Positions 34,007 through 43,840 of a stretch of DNA of 64,000 nt are shown piece by piece. The notes under the pieces were generated by a model. The model ran no database searches and was not told the DNA's origin. It was given only the letters and a program-made list of their open reading frames with translations. Each line of letters opens with the position of its first letter. The first letter of the stretch is position 1. Source of the DNA: Paenibacillus amylolyticus (GTDB lineage: Bacteria > Bacillota > Bacilli > Paenibacillales > Paenibacillaceae); the NCBI RefSeq assembly GCF_029689945.1, contig NZ_CP121451.1:62001-126000 (forward strand), written 5' to 3'. The translations under genes and the position numbers were made by a program.

Positions 34007-34330
34007 ATGAGTTCTTGGACACAAACTTGGGTTAACGATTATTTGGATTTATATAATTATGCCCGTACCATCGGAGACTCGGAATGGGCTGAAGATATTC
34101 TCAAAAAGCTTCAAGAGCAGAAGGATGAATTGCTGCAGAAAGAACGAAAGGTTATTATGCTGCGTGAATTGCTTGCCAACTATGATCGGATCAACAATCA
34201 GCTAGTAGAAATATTCAACAAACTGCGGGTCGCGTCCGAAGGTTCTCAGACCGATTCCCTACAGGAGCAATGGTTCAAATTAAAGCTTATGCGTATCGAT
34301 GTGTCGAGGAAAATCCTTCAATATAAATAA
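34007..34330 (+). CDS. Small coiled-coil protein of unknown function
   Basis: A 107-residue, highly charged, all-helical protein. It opens MSSWTQTWVNDYLDLYNYA. From about residue 25 to 75 there is a heptad-like pattern (ILKKLQEQKDELLQKERKV). There is no signal peptide or membrane segment. The start was set at ATG 34007, with GGAG eleven bases upstream; an upstream in-frame start at 33965 has no ribosome binding site. No family recognised. It is divergent from the YesM-YesN operon. Confidence 0.6.
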   Translation: MSSWTQTWVNDYLDLYNYARTIGDSEWAEDILKKLQEQKDELLQKERKVIMLRELLANYDRINNQLVEIFNKLRVASEGSQTDSLQEQWFKLKLMRIDVSRKILQYK

Positions 34331-34423
34331 AGAAAAAGCCGGTCTGCAGTTCGTCTGCTTGACCCGCCTTGATTAAGGCTACTATGCTTTTGATGTGATG
34401 CGTACAGTTAACTGCTCCGCATC

Positions 34424-34449
34424 AATGTAAAGCCCGCCAGCTTTACATT
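34424..34449. terminator. Hairpin between the coiled-coil and Met-rich genes
   Basis: A perfect 10-bp stem AATGTAAAGC / GCTTTACATT with a CCGCCA loop lies between two convergent genes. It lacks a T tract on either strand, so its efficiency as a terminator is doubtful. Confidence 0.45.
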
Positions 34450-34466
34450 AAATAAATGGTCGATAA

Positions 34467-34691
34467 TTACATGGATGCTTTCTTCATGTTGCTCATCATG
34501 CCCATCATTGTGGTCATCATTTCGTCGCACTCTTGCATGCAGGACATCATTTTATTCATATCCATGCCTTCCATCATGCTTTTGTCTTCCATACATTCCA
34601 TCATCATCTTCATGGATTTCATCTTGCACATCATTTCTTCCATACACATGTTCATCATCATGTTCATCATCATCATATTTTCCATCATCAT
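34467..34691 (-). CDS. Extremely methionine-rich small protein, possible metal-binding
   Basis: A 74-residue protein (72 if the third of three successive ATGs is used) in which 35 residues are Met and 5 are Cys. Runs such as MMMENMMMMNMMMNM open the protein; CxxxC-like spacing (SCMQECDEMM) appears later. Charged residues (Glu, Asp, Lys) are interspersed, so it should be soluble and helical. AGGAGG stands two, five and eight bases before the three ATGs, an excellent site, which supports real translation. Met and Cys ligands suggest binding of Cu(I) or Ag(I), or a methionine reserve. The pattern faintly recalls four-helix copper-storage proteins, but no family could be named. Confidence 0.65.
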   Translation of the reverse strand: MMMENMMMMNMMMNMCMEEMMCKMKSMKMMMECMEDKSMMEGMDMNKMMSCMQECDEMMTTMMGMMSNMKKASM

Positions 34692-34855
34692 TACCTCCTA
34701 TTAAAATGTAGTAGACTTCCTTTTTTTAGAATAAACGATAGTCTGCCTAAAAGCAATCTTTTTCCTCTTGCATTTTCATAAAATTTCTTGTATAATACGC
34801 ATTTAACTTATCAATCCAGTCGGGAATACAGACTTTAAGAGACACTGAATACAAC

Positions 34856-34897
34856 AAAAGCTCAAGCATTGGCTGATCGCCGCTGACTTGAGCTTTT
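34856..34897 (-). terminator. Rho-independent terminator of the GH105-GH112 operon
   Basis: AAAAGCTCAAG / CTTGAGCTTTT, 20-base loop, 45 bases past the GH112 stop. T-rich on both strands. Confidence 0.75.
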
Positions 34898-34941
34898 TCC
34901 GTTATGAATCCGTTATGAAATAGAATAACCCTTATCCGTTC

Positions 34942-37119
34942 CTACACTGACCTGATTAAGCCAATCTTGGTGATTACCGTATCATACGGATCCAATTCCA
35001 CAGTTTGTTTTCCATGCTCTGTATCAATCGTCGTGGACTGAACCTGATCGCTGTTATTGATCACTACCAATATGTTGCTCTCAGGGTAGTAGGCACATTC
35101 GGTATACAAGTTATCCGGTATATACTTCGTGTCCCCGTCTCATCCCCGGCAAAACGAATCAGATTCTGCAGTAGTCTCGTATGTTCCCAATTGAATTCGA
35201 ATGAAGATAGATATATCCCTTTTCCTTTTCCAAAAGCATGTGTGGACAACGTGATGTTACCATCCGTCTCGTGCCATACCTTGGCTGTCCCGTCCGTTAG
35301 ATAGATGTTACCTTTACCTTTTGACGATATATTAGCCTCTGCTGGTACCAAGCCGTGTTCATCTTGTGCCTCATAAGACCATTTTCCATGAACAACTCTG
35401 GCACCTGTATCCTCATCCACACCAAGCACATGCGCCATTCTGAAAAGGTGTCGTACCCGTGGACCGCAGAAGGCTGGTTGATCCCCATAAAGGTACCGCC
35501 TTCGTACACCCACTGGGTCAGGATATCTACACATCGGTGATCATTCCAGTGTGCTCCACCACTCCAGGCAGAACCAGCGGAACCCGCATTAATGACGACA
35601 TCCACATCCTTCAGTACGCCCTGACGAATATCTTCAAAATCAATGAATTGGACCTCAATCGGCAACCCGGATAAGGCCTCATTCACATGAATCAGATCAT
35701 GCATATGCGTCTCATGAAAATGACCGGCCAAGGTCCACGATCTTAACTTGCCCAGCTATGCAGAACGGCTACCTTTGTCTTGATCTGATATGGTTTGCCC
35801 TGTTGATGCAGATCCTTCATATCCCTGAATTCATGAGCAATCTTCTCGATGTAATCCACAAAGTCCGGATAAGGCTCTACCAGATGCAGATATCCACCCA
35901 GTCCAATCCGATCAATCGGCTCCCGAAGCAGCGCACGTCGGATATTAATCCAATATTTCTTTGCATCCAGTGTAGGATTTCCGCCCTCTTTGAACGTAGG
36001 AAGCCCGCCTAAGCCAACCGGAAACAAGTAGGGATGCAAGCGAATCTCATGGGTATCCACCTTAACACCTGAGCACATTCTCGCCTCATAACCGGAGAAC
36101 ACACATTTGATCATGCCGTCGAATCCAAACTCCTGAAAGCGATCATTGTACGGCTCCATGCCTACCCAGCTGTCATCATAGAAGACATACGCCAGCTTGT
36201 CATGCTTGTGCACGATATCAATTAATTTCTTACCGAATTCAATCACAAAATCATTAATAAATGCCATCCAATCCAGCTTTCGCTGATCCGCCGGCATGTG
36301 AGTGACCTGATATTTACCACCATTGACAAAGTCCTCTGCGGAGAGTGAATAGCCAACTTTTTGAGCAAACAGATCCAGTGCTCTTGAACTTACCGTGAAG
36401 TCGTAAGAACCCCAATCCGAGAACAGATGGCGATTCCGCTCGTCACTGCCCCAGATCCAGGCGAAATTATAGAAGAGGGATGTAAAACGCACAACCGTTG
36501 TTTCCGGATGATCCTGGCACCATTTTTCCATCCAATCCAGCAGATAGGTTTGGGTGTCCGTATAGATCGGGTCAATCTGCATCAGATGCTCTTTAGCCCA
36601 GTTATTCGTCGTATGATTGTACATGGAGATCTCTTCCCATATCCGATAGACCATGAAACTCACCGTGTATTTATGCCAGGGAGCAACGCCAGTAATGACC
36701 ACATTGCCCGATTCCCTCTCATAATTCCACTGCCCTCTAGGTACCTCTTCTCCAGTCGTTCGATCATACACTTGCCAGTATTTGAACGCTTCTTTCGAAT
36801 CATTCACCCTGAATTGTTCAGCGAAGAAATCCTCCATCAGATAGATGGATACATAATCTTGCACGGCCACCTTCGGATTTGTAATGAGAAAACATTGCTG
36901 CAGCTTATCCAGATTACGGGATGCCCACTCATTATGATCCCGAATGATGCAAATGGTTGAATAGATGCCATATCCGGCATTGATAATCTCATCCGACAAT
37001 TTCGTACCGTCACTGTCACGAATCACATCGGCCCCCCAGCGATCGGCAAGTTCCAGCGTCAGTGCCTCATAACCGGACTCTCCCGGTAGTGTAAAGGAGC
37101 CTTTGGTTGGTTTGGACAA
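34942..37119 (-). pseudogene. GH112 phosphorylase (beta-galactosyl-HexNAc/rhamnose type), three frameshifts
   Basis: About 727 residues when repaired. The N-terminal TIM-barrel-like catalytic part ends with LGLGG-type strands; the putative general acid lies in VFYDDSWVGMEPY near residue 313. The family splits bonds of beta-galactosyl-1,3-HexNAc or beta-galactosyl-1,4-rhamnose with phosphate, giving galactose-1-phosphate. Breaks: near 35755 (one G missing, SWGKLRSWTLAGHFHE), 35445 (one T missing, YDTFFRMAHVLG) and 35144 (one G missing, GDTKYIPDN). It starts at TTG 37119 behind GGGAGGG, 13 bases after the GH105 stop. The GH105 partner favours galactosyl-rhamnose from rhamnogalacturonan I as substrate. 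Confidence 0.85.
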
Positions 37120-37132
37120 TTGGGTTCCCTCC

Positions 37133-38151
37133 CTATCTCAACATATCGGACAGAAAAGCGAGTGCCAGGCCCTGACCCCAGCCCTGAATCCAGTCTTTTG
37201 GAATGTTGCGATAGCCATCCCGATCCTTCATGACCGCCGTACCGCCAGATACGCCAAGCACGCGCCCATCTTCGCTGATGTTGTTCAGGATGCCCTCCAG
37301 TGCCTTTTGCACATATTTCGTATGCAGTGGATTGCCGTTATTGATCATGGCTGCTGCAATACCCGCGGAAGCCGATACCTCTTCATAGGATTCTTCGTCA
37401 TCCAGAACCGTACGCCACAAGCCGTTCTCGGTCTGTACCAGCTTGAGAGCCGCCAACTGATCACGAAGAGCACATTCGACATCCATACACTGCGGATACA
37501 GATACCAGTCGTTCAATTGCGGCTTCACTTGAGACATCGTATAAGCTCCCCAAGCGTTCGCTCTTCCCCAGTAAAATCCGGACATATGATCCTTGTTGAT
37601 ATGGTTATAGCCGTGATACCACAGACTGCTGCTCGGATCCTGAAGGTATTTGATATGCCAGTAATACTGATTCAGCGCATCCTGAATCATGGCTTCATCC
37701 TTCAATTTGCTACCTACGCGGAGCAGGAAAATGCTGCCATAAACAAAGTGTCTGCCCACGCCTGTTCCGGAAAATCATTGGAAACGGATACCGTATGCTG
37801 AAGCACATTGTCTCCGAAGCGAAGGGCATGATTCTGGAGATAATCCACCTTGCTGAGCACAATATCCCAATATTTCTGATCCCCGGTTTCTTCATATAAC
37901 GTGATGAGCACATGACCCATGGCACATGTATTTACCGTCCAACTTGGCAGACCCAGCTCCATATATTCATCTGCCCACTTCACCAGCCTGTCCAGAATCT
38001 CTTGGTTGCCTGTCGTCTGATAGGCTCTGGATACCCCATAATAAGCCACACCGCCGGGCCAATCCCATGTCAGATCCATATCCAGTGTTTTCTTGGTCAC
38101 GTTCTCGATTACGTTTAGAATCTGTTCTCGGTCATATTTCACTTGAAGCAT
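37133..38151 (-). pseudogene. GH105 unsaturated rhamnogalacturonyl hydrolase-like, one frameshift
   Basis: About 340 residues when repaired, an (alpha/alpha)6 barrel without signal peptide. The family pattern is clear: DWPGGVAYYGVSRAY, AWADTLFMAAFFLLRVG with the catalytic Asp, GFYWGRANAWGAY and SASAGIAAAM. It removes the unsaturated galacturonyl residue left by rhamnogalacturonan lyases, in the cytoplasm. One T is missing near 37735, which would stop the frame at ...AAFSCSA. ATG at 38151 (MLQVKYD) follows a GGGAGAGGGG stretch. It is first in a two-gene operon with GH112. Confidence 0.85.
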
Positions 38152-38215
38152 TGTTATTCCCCTCTCCCTGCGCACACGCCCCCAAGTGCGCCCTGAGAGG
38201 TGTCCGTCCATTTTT

Positions 38216-38228
38216 GTAAACGCTTTAC
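38216..38228. promoter_or_regulatory. CcpA/LacI-like operator upstream of GH105
   Basis: TTTGTAAACGCTTTAC shows GTAAA and TTTAC arms around CGC, close to the catabolite-responsive consensus. It lies 65 bases before the GH105 start and 95 before the divergent AraC gene. Confidence 0.5.
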
Positions 38229-38322
38229 TTATCCCATTGTACGCAGTAAAATAGTCTCAATCTAAGCATATTCACAACAAAACTGCGCAATTTCAATCAT
38301 TTATACATAGGAGCCCTGGCAA

Positions 38323-39263
38323 ATGCCCAAACCGAAGAAACCTGTCATTGAATATCGTCATTACAGCCTGCCCATTGATTTCCCTGTCCTGTTACTCAGT
38401 GGAGACCGCTGGAGAATATCCGATATCAAGAGTGAGCATCTTCATTTCCATAACCACATGGAGATTGGCATCTGTTATTCAGATGGAGGCATCATGGAGA
38501 TTAAGGGAGAATCCGTACCTTTTCGAGCAGGCGATGTCACGTTCATTCCCCGCTATCTACCGCATACCACATACAGCTCGCCTAATCATGCCAGCCTGTG
38601 GGCTTATATTTTTTTTCACCGGAAGAACTCTTCCGCCATTCGCTCAAAACAGCCCAAAGTAACATTGAACCGAATTTATGGGCGATTCAGGGGACCAATT
38701 GCATCCTGAATAAAGAACAGCATCCCAAAATTCACATGCTCGCAACATCAGTGGTAGAAGAAATGAAGCAGCAGTCTCCCTACTATCGGGAGAGCGCGTA
38801 CGGCTTGTTAATGTCTCTGTATATTGAACTGCTTCGAATTCATTCAAACAACGAAAACTGGTCAGCGCAAAATCAGGAACCGGACCTCCAAGGCGACTTG
38901 GTCATTTCACCCGTGCTGAAGTTTATCACCCATCATTATATGATGCCTGTGACTATCGATTACCTGGCAGATCTGTGCCATCTAAGCACAACGCATTTTC
39001 GTCGCAAGTTCCATGAGATCATGGGAACCACACCGCTCGATTTTCTGAATAGTACCCGGATTGAAGAGGCATGCAAGCGATTAAAAAGGACGGACGCCTC
39101 CATTCTCTCCATCTCTGAGCAAGTCGGCTTCCGATCCATCTCCAGCTTTAACCGCTGCTTCGCCAAACTGATGGGACAATCCCCCAAAGCCTGGCGCCAA
39201 GCGGCACATACCGAGTCACAGTCTGCAAAAGCCTCCATATTGGAATTCACGGGGTGGGTATGA
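38323..39263 (+). pseudogene. AraC-family regulator (cupin plus HTH), one frameshift
   Basis: About 313 residues when repaired. The N-terminal cupin (HFHNHMEIGICYSDGG, FRAGDVTFIPRYLPH) would bind a sugar. The C-terminal AraC HTH pair ends with ISEQVGFRSISSFNRCFAKL and GQSPKAWR. One T is missing in the T run at 38609-38616, which otherwise ends the frame at 38709; repaired it reads WAYIFFSPEELFRHSL. AGGAG lies nine bases before ATG. It is divergent from GH105-GH112 across a LacI-type operator, so it is the likely specific regulator of that operon. Confidence 0.85.
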
Positions 39264-39320
39264 ATTCACGTACACAACAATAAACAAGCAATAAACAGAA
39301 AAAAAATTGTCGAAATGTGA

Positions 39321-39349
39321 TTGCGCCCCCCAGTGTTATTCGCTACAAT
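39321..39349 (+). promoter_or_regulatory. Candidate sigma-A promoter of the hybrid kinase gene
   Basis: TTGCGC, a 17-base spacer, TACAAT. It lies 73 bases upstream of the GTG start of the kinase gene, and a ribosome binding site follows. Confidence 0.5.
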
Positions 39350-39421
39350 GCCGATAGAATACAAGAGATTTCGTCCGAATCTACCTAAGGTTTCGAACAA
39401 CCTCTAAAGGAGTAGCATTTT

Positions 39422-42400
39422 GTGTTATTAAAAATTTCAGGTATTGTCCTGACTGTTGTTCTCGCTGTTACCGTACTGCTCCTGTCAACGATCAGAGAAC
39501 CCCAATCTGCGGCTCTTCATGCTCGTCAGGGTGTAATGGACCTCTCGGACTGGAACCCGGAACAGGACGAGCGGATCAAGCTTGACGGAGAGTGGGAATT
39601 TTACTGGGGGCAATCGCTTCCTGCCGAATCAGCAACATCGAATCAAGCCGAACCAACCAAAGTACCCGATGCGTACGCAACTGTTCCCGGTTCCTGGAAT
39701 CGAATGTTGGTAGATGGCAAACGACTGCCTGCCCACGGTTTCGCCACCTATCGTCTTGTGCTCAAAAATACACCTGTCCAGGGAACACTGGCGATCAAAA
39801 AAATGAACATTCGTTTTGCCAGCGAAATCTATATCAATGGCAACAAGCTGCTGGAAGACGGACATGCCGTGGAGAAATCAGCGGGATACCGACCAGGTAA
39901 TTCCCCGCAGATTGGCTTTTTCCCTTATCATGGCGGTGACATCGAGATTTTGATTCGGGTGGCCAATTACGATTACACGGACTCTGGCATTCCGGGGCCA
40001 CTCTTTTCGGCGAACAGGCAGCCATGCTGAATAAACATCAAATCAGCACAACTGTCGAATTCGGCACGCTTGCTGTATTGGCTACCATTGCGATCATATT
40101 CCTCATCAGTTATCTGGGGTCTGCACTCTACCGAAACAGGGACGATTCCCTGCTGCTGCTTGGTCTGGTCTGTCTGCTGTATGCACTCTATAATGGCATG
40201 ATCAGCGAACGTGTGTTATCCATGGTGAACGCAGAAATCTCCTTTAGCACGCTCTATAAATTAAAAGATTTCTGCTCCGTGGCATGTCTGGGTCTGTTGA
40301 TCTTTTACTTCTACCGATTCAAAACAGGCATCCTGTCCGGCCTGCTTACAACAGTGATCCTGATCATGTTCGGCGCTTACTTATGCATGGTCGCGCTCCT
40401 GCCAATCTCGGTCTATGGGATTGTTGCACCATACGTCGTCGTGACGTACACGTTGATCCTGCTCTGGTTGCTATATCAATGCGCAGCACAGTTTCTATTG
40501 AGTGAGAAGGGTGAACGGCTGTCTGCTTTTCTATGGTACGCGGCTCTCTTAAGCATCACACTATATTGCCTGGACATTAACCTCTTCTCCATCTCACTTA
40601 AGGAAAATATGAACATCGGGCAGTTCTCCATTGTGCTGTTCAGCATCCTGATGCTGTTTCTGGCGGTCCTTCGATTCTTCGAGTCATATCGTACGGTACG
40701 CGCGCTCAAGGACCAGTTACTCTTGCTGGATAAAGTAAAGGATGACTTCCTGTCCAACACCTCGCATGAGCTCAAGACACCATTGAATGCGATTGTCAAC
40801 ATCAGTGAGAGCTTGCTTAAAGGCGCAGAAGGTCCACTTACCGACGATCAGGCGCATAACTTGGCGATTGTGACGGGAAGCGGCAGACGATTAACCTACC
40901 TGGTCGATGAATTGCTGGATTATTCGAAAATGAAACATGGCGACATCCCGCTCCACCGTTCTTCGACCGATCTGTACTCGTTTGTCGAATCGGTCATGCG
41001 GATGCACGCCTTCCTGCTGGGCGCGAAAAGGTGGAACTCGTTAATCGCATCCCGGCTCATTTCCCGCCAATCTATGCGGACGGCAACCGACTGATTCAGA
41101 TTTTACATAACCTGATCGGTAATGCCGTCAAATTCACGGAACAAGGTACAGTAAGCATCGAAGCTGCCGTTGTTCATGGCAAAGCGGAAATCCGCATTAT
41201 CGATACCGGCCGCGGCATTGGTACCGATAAACTGGAGCATATCTTCCTGCCATTCGAGCAGGAAGCAGATACCGGGCCAATCGTTGCGGGAGGCACGGGT
41301 CTGGGACTAAGCATTACACGCAAACTGGTCGAGCTGCATGGCGGAACCATTCATGCGGAATCGGCACCCGGCTTGGGGGCCACGTTCATCCTGACCTTTC
41401 CTCTCGCAGAGGGTAAAGGAGAGAAACGATCCAACGTGATGCCACTTACCATAGCTCCTGCTGGCCCGGGTAAACGGTTACTGCAATATGAAGAACCAAC
41501 GATTGTGGAAGGACCTCTCAACGAATGGATCATCGTTGTGGACGACGATTCGGCTAATTTGCAGACCATAGTGAATCTCTTGAAACTGGAAGGATACAGT
41601 TATGCGGTTACTGCAAGTTCCCCTTCTGTACTGGAACTGCTCGACCAGCTTCCTGCCGCACATCTCGTCATTGCAGACATCATGATGCCAGACATGTCGG
41701 GTTACGAGTTGCTGGAACGAATCAGGGCGCGCTACTCTCCTTCCGAGCTGCCCGTGCTCATGCTGACGGCGAGTAACAAAGCCCATCAGTTGAAGCTTGC
41801 CTTGGAGAAAGGTGCCAATGATTTCGTAGCAAAACCATTCGAATCAGAGGAATTGCTGGCACGGATCGGCGGCTTGATCCGAATGAAAACCTCCGTCCAG
41901 GCTGCGCGGGATGCGGAAATATCCTTTTTGCGATCACAGATGAACCCGCACTTTCTGTATAACGCCCTGAATGCCATTGCGGAATTGTGTGTAGATGCGC
42001 CCAATCGGGCAGAACAATTGATTTTGCAATTATCGAGTTACTTACGACGGAGTGTGCACTTTAAACACCTTGATTCAAAAACAAGCCTGATGAACGAGCT
42101 GGAGATGATCGAAGCATACGTTGCCATTGAACAAGCTCGCTTTGGCTCAAGGCTGGAGGTCATTATCGATGTGGATGCAGACGTGGACCGGAACATGGAC
42201 ATTCCGCCCCTCACGTTACAACCGCTGATAGAAAACGCGATTCGTCACGGCCTGATGTCCAGCATAAATGGCGGTCGCGTCATGTTGTCCATTCGTAATC
42301 TGAGTGATACGGAAACACGTTTCACTATCGAGGACAACGGAGTTGGCATAACCAGACAACGGATGGAGGAGATTCGGCAATCCACGGACGGCAGTAACGG

Positions 42401-42551
42401 TGTGGGGCTATGGAATATCTCCAGCCGCTTGAATCTGCTGTATGGCAGACACCTTCAGATGGAAAGTCTGGACGGCGAGGGGACGCGGATTACATTTGAT
42501 CTTCCAAACCAACGTCTGGGCACAGATGGAAACGGGGGTTATGAAACATGA
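39422..42551 (+). pseudogene. Large hybrid sensor kinase with 7TM sensor, two kinase modules and REC, two frameshifts
   Basis: About 1,044 residues when repaired. Order: a signal anchor; an extracellular galactose-binding-like domain (LDGEWEFYWG, VPGSWN, FASEIYING); seven membrane helices (7TMR-DISM type); HisKA with SHELKTPLNAI near 447; HATPase (DTGRGIG, GGTGLGLSITRK); a REC domain with ADIMMPD near 752; then a second, LytS/YesM-like kinase motif, RSQMNPHFLYNALNAI, near 840 with its own HATPase (ENAIRHG, DNGVGI). Breaks: near 40011 (one T missing, GPLFFGEQAAMLNK) and 41024 (one A missing, GAKKVELVNR). GTG at 39422 has AAGGAG nine bases upstream. Its end overlaps the BTAD regulator start by four bases. 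Confidence 0.85.
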
Positions 42552-43666
42552 TAAAAGTCATCATCGTGGACGATGAGGATTTGTCGCTAAAGCGACTGAA
42601 TCGTATTTTGACAGAGAGTGGAGAAGTCGAGATCGCTCATGCATTTCATGATCCGGAGGAAGCCTGTGAATATGCGGCACAGAATAGCTTTGATGCAGCA
42701 TTCCTGGACATTACGATGCCTCGTATCTCGGGCATGCAGCTCATTGGTGAATTACGCAAGCATCACCCTTCGCTTCCCATTGTACTGGTGACCGGATATG
42801 AGGAATATGCGGTGCAGGCCTTTGACAAAGAGGTCATCGATTACGTCATCAAACCGGTCACGGCAGAGCGACTGAATCGCAGTATTCAGCGGTTGCAGCA
42901 GCAGCTTCATAAGTCCGTGGAATCGTCCGAACTGACGACACCTGCACCCAAGCTGAACGTTCGTCTGTTCGGTGAATTCACCGTGTTCGGTGGAGCCGGC
43001 GCAGACAGTCCCATCAAGCTTAGAACGCCTAAAACCGAAGAGTTACTGGCATTCTTGCTGTATACCAAATCAACCACCCGCGATGCATTGGCTGATACAT
43101 TGTGGAAGGACCTCAGTCCGCAGAAGGCCTGGACGAACATCAATTCCACACTGTACTACGTACGGCGTGCCATTGGCGACAACAGTGACGTGCCGATCAT
43201 TCTTAAAGACCGGAATGGCATCCGTATTGACCGCGATGCAATCGATTGCGATTTGTACGAGTTTGAGACCTTGTTCCGGCAGATGCGTCAGGCCTTGGCA
43301 CATCGTCCAGAGCTCTTCGAGCGGATGGACACGTTGTATACGGGTGAACTTTTGAAAGGAAGGCATTATGAGTGGGCCTTCGCATGGTCCAGACAGCTGG
43401 AACTGGATTTCATTATGACAATGGAAACTGCTGCCCGCTATCACACGAAGGAAGGCGAGCCGTTACGGGCGCTGTATTATTTTGAACGTATCCTCCAGAT
43501 TGATTCGATACGGGAAGATATCCATCGCGAGATCATTCTGCTATATCTGTCCCTTGGACGAAGAACTGAAGCACAGCGCCAATATCTTGTTCTGGAGGAA
43601 TTACTTCGAGAGGAGCTCGACTCCATTCCGGCAGCGGATATTAGACAACTCCTGCAACCATCTTGA
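42548..43666 (+). CDS. Response regulator with REC, winged-helix and BTAD domains
   Basis: A 372-residue cytosolic regulator. The REC domain (1-120) has the acidic pair in IIVDDED, the phosphorylated Asp in LDITMPRISG and Lys in YVIKPV. A winged-helix domain follows (LNVRLFGEFTVFGG, LAFLLYTKSTTRDALADTLW) and then a bacterial transcriptional activator domain of TPR-like repeats (YYFERILQIDSIREDIHREI). This combination is found in SARP-like and LytTR-replacing regulators. The start overlaps the upstream kinase gene by four bases (ATGA), so both are a cognate pair. Target genes are unknown. Confidence 0.9.
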   Translation: MIKVIIVDDEDLSLKRLNRILTESGEVEIAHAFHDPEEACEYAAQNSFDAAFLDITMPRISGMQLIGELRKHHPSLPIVLVTGYEEYAVQAFDKEVIDYVIKPVTAERLNRSIQRLQQQLHKSVESSELTTPAPKLNVRLFGEFTVFGGAGADSPIKLRTPKTEELLAFLLYTKSTTRDALADTLWKDLSPQKAWTNINSTLYYVRRAIGDNSDVPIILKDRNGIRIDRDAIDCDLYEFETLFRQMRQALAHRPELFERMDTLYTGELLKGRHYEWAFAWSRQLELDFIMTMETAARYHTKEGEPLRALYYFERILQIDSIREDIHREIILLYLSLGRRTEAQRQYLVLEELLREELDSIPAADIRQLLQPS

Positions 43667-43672
43667 AACAGC

Positions 43673-43774
43673 AAAAAAAGCCCATGCCTTGGCATACTGA
43701 ACTGCTCCTATCGTAGTCTTCTAAGGTCTACTATGACAGAGAGCCGTTCAGTGTTGCTTAGGCTTGGGCTTTTT
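43673..43774 (+). terminator. Long imperfect hairpin ending the kinase-regulator operon
   Basis: AAAAAGCCCA at the left and TGGGCTTTTT at the right close a roughly 100-base structure. Inside, ACTGAAC pairs with GTTCAGT, and the core ATCGTAGTC...CTACTAT is again near-palindromic. It is much longer than a normal terminator, although the outer stem plus T tract can act as one. Confidence 0.55.
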
Positions 43775-43840
43775 GCAATAGATGGATGTTCATTCATCCT
43801 TGTCCGATGATTTTACATCATTATGATAGTCTACAATCAA

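Noticed and set aside
34533..34781. His-rich open frame on the plus strand over the Met-rich gene
   Set aside because: It is the antisense image of the ATG codons (CAT = His); only the minus-strand frame has a strong ribosome binding site.
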